From the NCBI GenBank assembly GCA_910589415.1, contig OU342637.1, positions 28,674,162 through 28,738,161 on the forward strand: a stretch of DNA of 64,000 bases, in the 5' to 3' direction. How positions within the stretch are numbered: the first letter of the stretch is position 1; the number at the start of each line of letters is the position of its first letter. The notes under the pieces were generated by a model. It ran no database searches. It saw only the letters and a list, made by a program, of their open reading frames with translations, and was not told the DNA's origin. Origin of the DNA: Malachius bipustulatus. Lineage: Eukaryota; Arthropoda; Insecta; Coleoptera; Melyridae. The translations under genes were made by a program, and so were the position numbers. This document shows positions 51,101 through 62,250 of the stretch, in pieces.

Positions 51101-54100
51101 AGTGTTTTGCAAAATTTGATCTTTCTGGATGCTTGAGTCTGTAAGAGTTTAGGTGTTCGTTGTATCTAATTTCTAGATTTCTACAAGTCTGTCCTATATA
51201 AACTGAATTACAATGAGAACAGTTTAATCGATAAATTCCAGGTTTCTGTAATTTAGATAACTTTTCCTTTGCATTCAGCAATATAGAACCATTACTCATA
51301 AAAGATTTGAATGAAATATTAAACGTAGTGGTGTTAGAAATTATCCTTGATATTTGTGTTGAAACGTTTCCAAAGTACGTTAGTGATGAATATTTTCTGT
51401 AAAAATATTTGAAGTAAGGGTTGAAAACATAAATTTTACAAGCACAATGAAAAAAAACACATAACAGACACATCTCCTCGCGTCAGACCCCATCATCACC
51501 GCCCACGCCCATCCCCGACACATCTCTCAATAATCGTCTTCGCAAATGTTAGGCCGTGTATGAAAACAGATATCGACATTCGATGGAATTAGACTTCAAC
51601 ATCATCTGATCTGTTCTGGCGTTCGGCAGCTAAAAGGTTCGCTGACCCGTATTCAATTTGCTAGCTGCATTAAAAAGCAGAGCACCAAGGACGTTAGGAG
51701 AACCTACACCACCATATGAATGAGGTTGTATACAAATCGCACAGATGCGAGAACTCTTCTGCTTCCCAGGGAGTGCATGTTAAATCTTACAAGCATTTGT
51801 TGATACGGGAAGCCCCGTTCTGTATATACTCCATCCTCCCTAAAACACTCGCTAAAACACAAGAATTTAAGAAATTTCCTCTGAACAGCCTCAATCCTAT
51901 CGATATGTACGCCGTAAAAAGGAGACCACACCAAAGGAGCATACTACAGTTCAGATCTCACAAATGCATGGAAGAGGGCTTTTATACTCTCTGACAGTCT
52001 GACAGCAACATCATCGATGTGTGATCTAAAACGAAGTCTGCTATCAAACGCGACACCAAGATCAACGACTGCATCAACCCTACCAAGAACCGTAGAGTCA
52101 ATGACATATGGAAAATCATATGACGTCGTTCTTCTGGTGTACGACATTGCTTTACACTTTGAAATATTGATCTTCAATTTAATAAGTATACACGAATCTA
52201 AGTTTATCCAGACCATACTAAAGTCGGCGGCAATCATACACAGAGTCCTCAATATTGAGGCTTATATTATATCATTTATGAAGATCAGAAACAACCAGTT
52301 GACCAGAGGGGAACTCACACCAATATCAGATAACTTCTTCAGGACAATACTGTGATCCTTTGTGTCAAATTTTTCAATTTCATATTTTATCGCTGGGTAC
52401 AACCTTCGTCGATTTGAAACAAACTCAATTGATTGCACAAATTAACAATAATAATAATAATTTATTTATTTAGTTAAGCCATTGTTAATTTTCAAACAGC
52501 TCCCAAGAAATTTAGCACCATAAACGCATTGTTATCACTAAAGCTCGGATTATATGCAAGAAAAATTACAAAAATATGCGTATATACCGGGTGTCCCAGA
52601 CTTAATTGACCAGGCCATATCTCATATACAGGTTGAGATAATCGAGCCGAATAAAAGGCATATTATTATAATTTTTCAAGCTGTATAACTTGACAGCATG
52701 AAAACAACCTCCACTCCAACATCCCCTAATATACAGCCCCCACCCTTAAAAAAATGAATAGTACCCTGTATATATTTTTGTATATTCAAAACCAGTATTC
52801 GATTCTCTACTCAGATGATTTTTCAGATTCAAAATTTGTTGAGAAATAACCAAGAAAAGGTTCATCAAGGTGGTCATGACTTTTTATCTGAATTCTCTCT
52901 GAATCATTTTTGTCCGTATTCATCAAACTTCAAAATATAACTCTGGGGTCATATTTTGAATTTTCTGACAGCTGATTGGTCTAATGCTCAAACCCCACGA
53001 ACGCTACGAATTTTAAACCAATGACATGTTCCAAAATATAACCCCAGGGGTTATATTTATTGATGAATACGGACCTATAGCTGTCAAAATTTATCAATAT
53101 TTTGGTCACAGTCATATCAATATTTTGGTCAATATTAGCAGGTCACAGTCATCATTAAGGTTCATGATGAAGTGCTTTGTCTCTTGTTTTATTTTTTTTT
53201 AATTTTCTATTTAAAAAAAATTTCCAATAAATCAGAATTATTAATAAATAAATTGTTTGGACTTTAATTATTTAATGATGAAATTATTAAAGGATCAATT
53301 ATTGTCAATTCGCCTGAAAAATCTCCATTGAAACTTTCAAAATCACTGTCAAAGTACTAAACCCACTATTTTTACTTAATGTTTCACTGAGTTTCTTTGA
53401 AATTGATTGAGCAGTAGGTCCATGTACAGGGTGGGCAAATAAGCGAGGGCAACAATTCGTAATGATCGTAGAGAGTTACGGTAAAAAATTTTATAGGTTA
53501 AGTGGGCAAGGGAAAATGCTGAAATATATTTTCAAGTTTCCAAGATGGCTGCCAGAGGGCCTTTGCACCATCTTGAATTACATAAAGTTACGTTTCTTGT
53601 GATTTTCCCCAATGAATGTAGCAACAAAGTATTTACGTTTTAATGTTAACTTAAAGTTTCTTTATCAAGGGATATCCGCGTTATTTCAAAAAATAAGCAA
53701 ATGAAATTCGGGAAATTTCAACCATACCCCTAAGGCTTTGCAGCTGCACCCTTAATAACGATTAAGACTTTCCTACTATCCCGACCCAGCTGAATGAGGA
53801 GGATTTTGCTCAAGAATCGCGGATCCTGGAGGAGAGATGTAGCGCGAGGGGGCGACAACTGACTACCGAGCGAGCGGTCGGCCGCTGGGAGGCTCATGTC
53901 TGGACCGCGTATCCAGGTCACAACGAGAGGGAGTAAATAATTTTATTTTATTCCAAGTATCTTGGCACATACCCTCAAATACACAATTCAGTGTTATTCC
54001 GATTATATTATTTTTTATTACTGATTATGTTGTTTTTTACTTTTAGATTGCATCCTTACCACATGGTCTTGCACGAGGCCCTATAAATGAACAAGATTTC

Positions 54101-57100
54101 GATAATAGATTAAATTATTTTCAATGGATGCTAGGCATGCTTGAGGAAAACAGAAATTTATTAAAGGAAATTCTCTGGACCGATGAGGCTACCTTTAATA
54201 GTGATGGTAGAGTAAGCCTTCACAATATGCATTTTGGTCCGCTGAAAATCCGCATTGGTTAAGAGAAGTGCAGCACCAGGGACGCTCGAGCCTAAATGTG
54301 TGGTGCGGTATCATTCCATGGGGACAGAATTATTGGACCTTATTTTTTTGATCAAGCTTTAACTGGTAACCGCTTCTTAGAGAATTAGATGGTTGTCCGG
54401 CACATTATTCAATTAATGTCCGAAACCATATTTACGGGACCTTTCGAGAACGCTGGATAGGAAGGGGAAGCCTATATTTCCTTGGGCACGATCTCCCGAC
54501 TTGACATGTCTTGATTTTTACTTCTGGGGACGCTTAAAAGACATTATTGTTTTTCAAACTCCACCAACAACATGAATGGATATGGAAAACAGAATTCGAA
54601 ACTCAATTCGTCAACTATCAGCGGCAGAAATCGAGGCTGCGGTTTTGTCGACGCAAGAAAGACTGGAACAATGTGTGGAATATGACGGAAGGCAATTTGA
54701 AAACAAAAGGCACTCATCTTTTTTCAAAATGGGTAATTTTCAGGACAACATCTTTATTTAAAAGGAAAATCACTTATGAATACGAAAACGTGTGAGGAGT
54801 TTGTCTTTTATTTCCATGGCCTACTACTTGCCTTCTTATCGAAAGCAACCGATGCATTTTTAAATGGGGATATATGAATTTTCTTGGTTTGGTATTTTTT
54901 AAAATAATTTGAGGTAGGAAAAATATATTAAGATTCGGTTTGCGCAGGCTTATTGGTTGGTCATTTGTCTATTTTCTAGTCTATTTTCTAGTGAAAAAAG
55001 TCATATCATCGCATTTAATTTTTTTGAGAAAATGTAATAGTTTGGTTATAATATCGAATAACGCCCTTTATCGGTGGCCGTGTAGGTCACAACTGTCATT
55101 ATCACAAGAAACCTAAAAGCCCAAGAAATGCTCTTTTCAATGATACCAAATTTATCCAAATCCATTACAGTCGTTTCGAAGTTACAGGCATTTATTTAAA
55201 ACAACATTCAAATACCCCCCACCACTTTATTTAGAAAGATATAGAAAAATTGTTTCCACAAAAAATGTTTGACTTTAAGTTAACATTAAAACGTAAATAC
55301 TTTTTTGCTACATTCATTGGGGAAAATCACAAGAATTGCCCACCCTATCTACTACCAATTTTAAATTCTCTATTAGTTTTACAGTTACGTTTAGCAAAGT
55401 ACCTTGTTTTTCAAGCTTAGAAATTGTGTTCGCAATTATTTTATAGTTGTTAATAAAACTAAGGTGCTGGCCTAGTTTCTTATTGCTTAAAATCTTTTTC
55501 GCGTCCCTAATTGCTGAGGAATTATCTTCATCAAATTTCGACATTAATTCCTGAATTTCATTTAAATGGTTGAAATAAAATAAAGCAGCCTCGGGAAAAT
55601 TCCATCACAACAAGATTCACTTTAAGCTTATTTTTGGTTTTCATTTTTTTTTTTTTTAGTATATCCGCCAATAATAATTGTCAAAATAGGTATTTTATGT
55701 GGCAAAAATAACAAAATAATGCAGAAATATGCAAGTTTTCTAAAAAAATGCATTTCGTGCGAAAAATGCATAAAAAATGCAAAATATGCAAAAATATGCA
55801 TTTTGCATATAATCCGAGCTCTAGTTATCACTGCCAGACTGAAGAGATTAAAATTATTACTCCGCATCCAATCGCGCCAGAAAAAATGATATTTGAATTA
55901 TTATTAATTTTAAAATATTATCAAATTTAAATTCCGGACTTCAATTCCTATCGTGTCGCGTGCGTAACAATATTACTTCTACGTATGTAGTTTCTTAATA
56001 TTATTTTATCAACGTTAACAATATTATCTACTACATACTTGAACTTGAACTCCGCTGTAGTTTTATAAAAATCCATCCTGTGGGGTCAATTTGGAAACAA
56101 AATTTCCAGAAATGGTTACACATGTTTGGTAACTGCGGACAACCGAAATCAAACGTGAAGTATAATTTAAATCGTATTTTAAGAATAAAAATAGAATAAC
56201 TCTTCTCGTTGAGGAAATATTTCCAAGAATGTAAAACTATAAGGCTGCCAAAAATAGTTATTTATTATACAAGAGAAATTAGCGGAGGGGACAAACACAT
56301 CGAGAGCTAAAATCGCACTTTTTTCTCGTGTGTAATATACCATTTTTTTCTGCGAGACGAAATATCAGTGTTAGAATGTCGAAAAACGTAGTTAGATAAC
56401 TGAAAATTATGTCGGAAAAATGATTTATGTTAAACTTGGATTTTCAAACTGTCTTTTATCGTAATTGACGTTGCCTGGATAACGAAACGATTTAATTATT
56501 ACATAAACGTCATATTAATGTAATTAAAATTGAAGAGAGTTTTGCAAAGATTCTTGTTAGTTTTCGATGAGTGAATTTAATAATATGGATAGTGATTATT
56601 ATGAAAATTCCCTTAATAATTGCCATTTGGATAATAAGGTAACTTTCCTTTACGTATATTTGATATAAATTTAATGATATCTGAGTGTTAATAGTAGCTA
56701 TACCTAAGCCGCCATTTCGGGGAAATAAGTACTCATTTATTTCCCTGCTAATTAATTTATTTCTCCGATAAGATGCAGCTCATATAATGAGGCATTTTTC
56801 TACCTGTCAACGGGGAAAAAAGGTCAAACTTATAGCCCGTCGCAGAAAAAAATTCTTTTTTCAGTAACTGGGTTAGTCAAAATTGGTCGCCATATATAAA
56901 ATCGTATTTTAAGCATAAAAGAGAGACTAATGTCCGTATTCACAAACGATAATTTCCGAAATAATTACGTAATTAATTAAATGAGTGAGATGGAGAGATG
57001 CAGTTTTTTGGCAATAGAATGAGATGGAGATAACTGATTACGAAATTATTTGGTAATTATCGTTTGTGAATACGGGCATAAGTTTTTTCAAGATCAGGCC

Positions 57101-57979
57101 TCGTTAAGGGAATATCTACAAAAATGTAAAACGAAGTTTAGTTTTATTATTTTTATTATTTATAATATTTTTATTCAGTAACTGAGCAGCATTTTTGGAG
57201 GTATTTCCTAAACGAGGCCTCATCTTGAAAAATGTTATTCTCTTTTTTATGCTTAAAATTTGATTTTATACATGACACTCGATTTTAGTTGTCCAGTTAC
57301 TAAAAATAAGATCTTTTTTACAGCAGCCTTAGTTTTATTCATTTTGAAATATTTCCTAAACGCGGCCCAATCTTGAAAAAAGTTATTCTCTCTTATAGAC
57401 TCTTATAGCCATATAGACTGTCCAGTTACAAAACACCCTACATATTAATCCAATTAGCACAGATATAGGTAATATATGCATATAATTCTGCATATTATGC
57501 AGAATGTGCAGAATTTATTGCTAATTAATTGTAGCGTTGAAAATTAAAACTACGTAAAATTATAACAATTAACAATTCTATATGAATAAAATATTAATGC
57601 ATTCTGATTCAACTTACGTTTGTTAATTCGCCAAATCCATGAGGAAAGTATGTCTCATTAATATAGGGGTCATTGGGATAAACTTCGAAGGTGGTTCTCG
57701 CACCATGTCTAAATATCTGTGAAAGATTTAATAATTACATAATACGAGTACTACAAGCACGCTGAACCTGCTTAAATTAAATTTGTTATGATAATTTATG
57801 CGATTCTGATGATGATGATGATGATGAGGTGATATAAATAATGTCTAAATAATCTATACATATTTTAAAGCACTTACCGATTGAACTAGAACAAGTTCAG
57901 CATCAGCTAATGAAAACTCATTAATAATTAAAAACAATACTAATAAACCGCAAACAAATACTTTTGGATATAACGGCAT
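48161..57979 (-). CDS. HAP4: secreted histidine acid phosphatase paralogue
   Basis: Six exons: 57979-57878, 57716-57618, 50378-50139, 50075-49890, 49637-49299 and 48349-48161, all GT-AG, totalling 1155 nt and 384 aa. The signal peptide is within residues 1-26 (FVCGLLVLFLIINEFSLADA). The signature reads RHGARTT (37-43), so the usual proline is threonine. The Arg of THEHRA is at about 106, and the C-terminal motif is SAHE (His282-Glu283). The intron splitting the old 313-nt exon is shared with HAP3 (62 versus 63 codons upstream), but the next intron is absent: exon 5 spans what are two exons in HAP3. The C-terminus has GCSTLC and EEAC and a basic tail (KEAKRKCEL). It is the most diverged of the four. 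Intron 2 (7.2 kb) is packed with transposons. Confidence 0.92.
48379..48784 (+). mobile_element. 406-bp MITE, copy 1, in HAP4 intron 5
   Basis: Bounded by tatagtagg and ggactata, with imperfect terminal inverted repeats of about 30 bp that share taaaaagtca. A near-identical copy of the same length lies inverted at 61845-62250. The 67-codon frame inside starts with TTG and is part of the repeat, not a gene. Confidence 0.75.
50640..51480 (-). mobile_element. Penelope-like element fragment with GIY-YIG endonuclease
   Basis: The minus-strand frame 51473-50901 carries GIYRLNCSHCNSVYIGQTCR, the GIY...YIG endonuclease core with the Cys-x2-Cys insert typical of Penelope endonucleases. It is followed by R...E..N.Y and a HLIENNHT motif. 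The reverse transcriptase domain is missing, so the copy is 5'-truncated. A hammerhead-like motif lies just past its 3' end. It sits in HAP4 intron 2. Confidence 0.85.
50727..50777 (-). ncRNA. Hammerhead-ribozyme-like motif of the Penelope-like element
   Basis: On the minus strand, in order: acgt (helix I), core CTGAAGA (50764-50770), helix II tgctac/gtagc closed by a 7-8 base loop, GAAA (50742-50745), a very short self-complementary helix III (cacgtg), then TAA and acgt closing helix I. Penelope-like elements are known to carry minimal hammerhead motifs with a short helix III. Activity cannot be judged from sequence. Confidence 0.6.
51700..52390 (-). pseudogene. Non-LTR reverse transcriptase fragment with internal deletion
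   Basis: Minus-strand frames give KFDTKDHSIVLKKLSDIG, then jump straight to LFLIFINDI (the palm box before it is deleted), then a degraded YADD (IAADFSMVW) and the thumb (INISKCKAMSY, DLGVAFDSRLRF), then VWSPFYGVHIDRIEAVQRKF. It is a relative of the element at 2851-4790. Inactive. Confidence 0.85.
52911..53075. mobile_element. MITE, second copy of the 11772 family
   Basis: Ends tgtccgtattcatcaa and ttgatgaatacggac. The interior is the reverse complement of 11772-11926, with aaaatataaccccagg and ccaatgacatgttcc blocks. The target duplication is no longer clean. Confidence 0.75.
53327..55600 (-). pseudogene. hAT-like transposase fragment, split by a nested Tc1-like element
   Basis: The right part (55600-55350) encodes YFNHLNEIQELMSKFDEDNS and KLEKQGTLLNVTVKLIENL. 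The left part (53426-53327) reads HGPTAQSISKKLSETLSKNS in the same orientation. Between them lies a complete Tc1-like element (53425-55350). The resemblance is to an abundant hAT-like transposon protein of aphids and other insects, from memory; a one-base discrepancy at the junction suggests decay. Confidence 0.5.
53425..55350 (+). mobile_element. Degenerate Tc1/mariner-like element with long inverted ends
   Basis: Ends tacagggtgggcaa and attgcccaccctat, with TA on both sides. Subterminal inverted blocks match: 53597-53650 (cttgtgattttccccaatga, acgttttaatgttaac) with 55275-55335. The plus-strand transposase remains (about 54050-54740) include WTDEATFNSDGRVSLHNMHF, NVWCGIIPWGQN, and SPDLTCLDFYFWGRLKDI-like text in broken frames. 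Several stops and shifts; inactive. Confidence 0.8.
55680..55815. repeat. Short-motif cluster (atgcaaaa / ttttgcat)
   Basis: Ten or so copies of atgca-containing words in both orientations, for example aaaaatgcataaaaaatgca and aatatgcattttgcatat. It lies next to the hAT fragment and may be its subterminal transposase-binding region (inference). Confidence 0.5.
56845..57440. repeat. Dispersed repeat (second copy at 63493-63798), interrupted by a MITE
   Basis: Shares tcaagatcaggcctcgt, tatttcctaaac and atgac...ttgctgtccaattac-like blocks with the copy near the window end. The right end is agttacaaaacaccctac. The MITE at 56931-57078 is inserted within it. It lies in HAP4 intron 2. Confidence 0.65.
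56931..57078. mobile_element. MITE, PIF/Harbinger-like, with TAA target duplication
   Basis: Ends tgtccgtattcacaaacgat and atcgtttgtgaatacgggca, flanked by TAA on both sides (56928-56930 and 57079-57081). The interior differs from the 11772 copy, so this is a second subfamily; the truncated copy at 10373-10450 belongs here. Confidence 0.8.
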
Positions 57980-58008
57980 CGTCTGAATCAAACGTTTGTT
58001 CCTTTCAC

Positions 58009-58037
58009 ACTGAATCTAAATATATAAGTAATATACA
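58009..58037 (-). promoter_or_regulatory. Candidate core promoter of HAP4
   Basis: A minus-strand TATATT (58031-58036) is followed about 25 bases later by the arthropod initiator TCAGT (58009-58013). This predicts a transcript start near 58011 and a 5' UTR of about 30 bases before the HAP4 start codon. Confidence 0.45.
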
Positions 58038-58039
58038 GC

Positions 58040-59095
58040 TGTAGAAGGACGCAAATTCATATTGTTTCTATGGTTGAACAGACAAGTAGTGAATGATGCC
58101 TACCTATATCTACTAATGAAATAATTGGCTACGAGGACTACGTTAATTTAGCATGGGAACTTTTTTTAATAAATTCAAGTTCAATTCTTCTTGCTCAAGC
58201 AAATTATTTCATGCACGGGCTTTGAAACTAAAACAGTGGCAGCCTAGGCTTTTGCATTATAATAGCGTCATTATCTCCGGTATCAGCGCCCGCATTGAGC
58301 ATTGATAATAAAAATCATTAATTCAAGTAGCTATGTAGGTATGTTACTAATTATTTCAGGTGAGCGTGGAGTGATATCGTTCTCTTTGATGGTGAGGTTT
58401 TATGGTATTGGAGGTTTTTTCAGACTTCGAGAATGCTGTAATATCGAGAATAATGCCGAAGTGAAACCATAAAAATTAACGGGAACTTCGTGTAATAGTG
58501 TCATCATTTTCGTCATCTAGTCATGAACTTATAACGAATGACGAAACCCAGTGCGATAACGCGAAATATGGGGTCGGTGACTTCTTGACCAATTATTTGT
58601 AAAAACAAGAGGAATCCCAGAGGTAGAGGTGCCTACTTTCGAGTACATGACATGTAGTAGGTATCTTATTGGTTCTAGACATAATTTATCAGATAAGTTG
58701 AAATTTGATTATTTTTCATCGTGATTATTATGGAAATTAGGAAATTCAAAAACTTCCCCAGAACAGAGGAATACTTATAATGAAATAAATAGTTTCAACA
58801 ACAGAGTTATCGTGGTTATTACTTTCATTCACTATTTGTCTGGATAGCTGTAAAAGATAATAAATAATCTCGCATTATCTTCGGTCTCGGTAACTTAAGT
58901 TAGGTACTTTACACATTGAAAACCTATTAAAATATTATCATTAATAATTGATAACTGTAGATTGTTATTATTTATAGTATCCGGATTTATGAGTAATTTC
59001 CAACCTTTGAATATACAGTATCCGCCATAAAAAACCCACCATATATTGGTAAATTTTAATTTTATTTTTTAACATAAAGTCTGTTCAAAAAATTA
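58040..59095. other. 5' flank of HAP4; no gene recognised
   Basis: AT-rich DNA with no supported exon, transposon protein or strong inverted repeat. Confidence 0.4.
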
Positions 59096-59099
59096 AGTA

Positions 59100-59490
59100 T
59101 TGACCAACATGTCCAGAATGAACCGGAAAGAACTCAGACTACTAGTAGGGGTTCTCACCGGTCACGCAGCAGTCTGAACAGACATCTAAAGTTATGGGGA
59201 TCACTCGGGACGCGGTCTGCCCAAAATGCGGAATGGATCACGAGGACTCCTACCATTTATAGGCGTATGCGAAGTATTATAGCAGCCTCAGGCTCAACAT
59301 TTTTGGGTCTGAGGAGCTACAAGAGGAAGAAATGAAACTCCCCTCATACAACAACCTTCTGGCCTTTATTAAAAGGTCGAGGAGGTTCGGGTAGGAGTTT
59401 CACCATGGTTCGGGTACGGCGAAAAGGGCCCTCGGTGGCCTAGTCGCCTGGTGTGACCACCCCAACCCACCATACTACTATACTACTTGA
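59100..59490 (+). pseudogene. 3'-end fragment of a non-LTR retrotransposon
   Basis: A broken plus-strand frame reads NRKELRLLVGVLTGHAAV, then DAVCPKCGMDHEDSYHF with a Cys-x2-Cys...His...Cys pattern, and ends LPSYNNLLAFIKRSRRFG. This layout is typical of the C-terminus after RNase H in I/R1/LOA-type elements. Stops interrupt it. Confidence 0.65.
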
Positions 59491-60849
59491 GGATTTGTGT
59501 AATTTATATAGGACCACAGAATGGCATAATCAGTTTAATTTTTTTTTCGTCAGGACACTTACTAGCCATAAAAAACTGTAATTTAGTGGTAAAGTGGCAA
59601 AAAATCGAGAACTCTTCTATACATATCGGTAGAATACGATTAATAAAATCTTAATCGCTGAAAAACTAATTACTAGGCGACAAGTAAAACAAAATCAACA
59701 AGATAAAATAAAACATAACCTAATTGCCAGAATTTAAGAGTAGGGCAGGCGCAGAAATAAGTTTTCCGCCAGAATCTGGCCATTGCTCCGTCTGCTCGCG
59801 CATTTAGTTCTGAGCCAATCGAGCCGACTTTTCTTGTTCGCTCCAGATTTTATTTCGGCAACATAATATTCCGCTCGATTCGCTTCATTTTGAATAGAAG
59901 AAGAACGCTACAGAGAGAATCGATGTAAAATATCTAATAGCCGAACGCAGTCATTAAAATTTTGAATTACAAAATTGAATTATTCTTCTAAATGAAAAAT
60001 AATTGAAGGAATAATTTCAACATAGCGCGTGGGAAGTCTTCATTGTCAGCACTGCTTTTTATACAGACACTGGATATCGAGTAGCTATAAAGGCGCCATC
60101 TAGTAAAGAACTCTAAATTTATATCTACTTACAAGGTAGGTAGATCTCTGTTATCATTTTTCTTAGCTTGTTCAAGTTTATAGTATTTACTGGTACGCAG
60201 AAAAAATGAATAACAACAATTATCAAAAATAGGTACGTGTTTGATAATACTTGTTTGATGTTTGAGAAATTTTATTATTTACAGGAATAAAATGACCCAT
60301 ATTCATATTATAGAGAACTCCAGTGAGGTGGGAGGAAGCTAGAGCGACTGATTCATAGATGGCACAGTTTGTTCGATCAATTATATGCACTGTGGTCAAA
60401 TTTGAATTCTCCAATAAGGGGAAACTCCATAGCTACAGAAAAATGGACCGCGCATCCTTGAACTCTTTTTATTTTACAAAACGTCAATGGTCTTTTGTTT
60501 TCGAATTTCTGACAAAATTAGAAGGAAATATAATTTAGGTACCTACACATTCTTGAGACGCTTTTTTAAATGAAATGAAGTGCAGTGGCGTGGCAACTGT
60601 TACAAAAATTAAAATCAAAAATTCGGGTTGAAGCATAAAGTTCTATTTATTTTTTTTTAAACGGAAGTTAGCTAGCTTTGACATCTTTATAAAGACTATA
60701 TTTTTCTTATTACAATGATAAACATCATGTGGGGTGAATGTATTTGTTTTAATTTTATTTGGAAAAAAATGATTTAATTTAATTTCTAATTTTTTTATTT
60801 TTAATAGTAGTAATAGTAAAATAAAATAATTTTCTCATTCTTTCATATG
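59491..60849. other. No gene recognised
   Basis: Mixed-composition intergenic DNA. No exon or element boundary could be supported. Confidence 0.4.
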
Positions 60850-61090
60850 ATGGTCAACGGAATTATGAAATTTTGAATCGTCATATTACTGCATGAATAT
60901 TTGAATGATTTGCCTCTTAATGAGGGGAGAAACGTCTTTTTTCAACAAGATGGTAAAGATAAAGCTTCACACACAATACAAGAATTGTTGCTCAATGCGT
61001 ACCAATACTTTTGAGGATAACTAGATATAAATGAAACTGCTTTCCCGTAAAGCGATTTTGACCCTTTTTTGACTTTGGGTTTTATGGAAG
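60850..61090 (+). pseudogene. Tc1/mariner-like transposase fragment
   Basis: A broken frame reads PYDGQRNYEILNRHITA, then NEGRNVFFQQDGKDKASHTI, which resembles the FQQDGAPAH motif around the second catalytic Asp of Tc1/mariner-like transposases, and ends with a trace of the DF.L GFM region. It is truncated on both sides and abuts the foldback at 61095. Confidence 0.65.
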
Positions 61091-61094
61091 AACT

Positions 61095-61604
61095 GGTGAA
61101 GTTTACATGACAATCCTGCTGCCTGGATTCATGGCTAAAGTGGCAACAACGCCTAAGAGCTTATAAAATGTAAGAGCTGGCAGCAGGTACGTAGGTAAGT
61201 TAAGTCTCAAGTAAGAGGTGAGAGAGACAAGTCAGTCAGTCAACATTCAACATTCATATCCGGCTCGAAGGACCAAAACTATGGTGACTTTATGTCTGTT
61301 GATGATTTATTATGGCTGATTGCTGCGAGGGAAGAAGAACATGAAGGAGCTAATTAAAAACTATGTTCGGATATTTTGTTTGTATTACAATAAATAAAAG
61401 GACCGGTGCGGTGATGAAGGGCTCTCCGGTTCGACCGGGATATGAATGTTGAATGTTGACTGACTGACTTGTCTCTCTCACCTCTTACTTGAGACTTGAC
61501 TTACCTACGTACCTGCTGCCAGCTCTTACATTTTCTAAGCTCTTAGGCGTTGTTGCCACTTTAGCCATGAGTCCAGGCAGCAGGATTGTCATGTAAACTT
61601 CACC
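61095..61604. repeat. Foldback element with about 175-bp near-perfect arms
   Basis: Arms 61095-61270 and 61430-61604: ggtgaagtttacatgacaat pairs with attgtcatgtaaacttcacc, and gagagagacaagtcagtcag with its complement. The 160-bp loop has a short frame and an aataaa but no recognisable gene. Confidence 0.9.
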
Positions 61605-61844
61605 AAAAACATTATTTGTAAAAACTGAAGTTTGAATTTTTATACAAAATTTACTTCTTCGAAAATGATCGAATTAAGACAAAATTATCACTGTCATCAT
61701 AATATTTATGTAACTTATTCGAAAAGTTGAAAAATGTCGTTCAAGAATAAAAAACAGAGACTTTTCATTTTGGGAAGATATATTAAATATTTCAAATCAA
61801 TAATATAATAACTCTTATTATTGAATTTCGCAAATAATACCTAC

Positions 61845-62250
61845 TATAGTCCAATAAAGTCTAAAAAGTCATACGTATCGATTAAGAATACACATCCTTT
61901 TGATAGTTCGATTTATTTTGTTTCATGTACGTGTTTTTATAGTAACCGTCCAGTTTGTCTAAACACTCCATCCCGCATAAATAAGTATACGTCAACATTG
62001 GTTTTGAATGAGAATTAAATGCAAAACACAGAGGATAGAATGTCATTACGTGAATAAATTTTATGTAGTTGTCAGTGGCTCTCAAACTGACGTAAGCGGT
62101 TCAATTCATTTTTTGAATGATTCCTTCAATAATTACGCTCGTTCACAACTTGACATTTAACTGTTTGACATTTTCTGTTGAAATTAAAAATATTAATTCG
62201 GACGGTTAGTGAGACGTCACATCTGACTTTTTAAAGTTAATCCTACTATA
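61845..62250 (-). mobile_element. 406-bp MITE, copy 2, inverted relative to 48379-48784
   Basis: The same length as copy 1 with only a handful of single-base differences by eye (for example cttac versus ctcac, tcacc versus tcaac, gtcgtgc versus gttttgc). Ends tatagtcc and cctactata. This implies recent mobility of the family. Confidence 0.75.
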
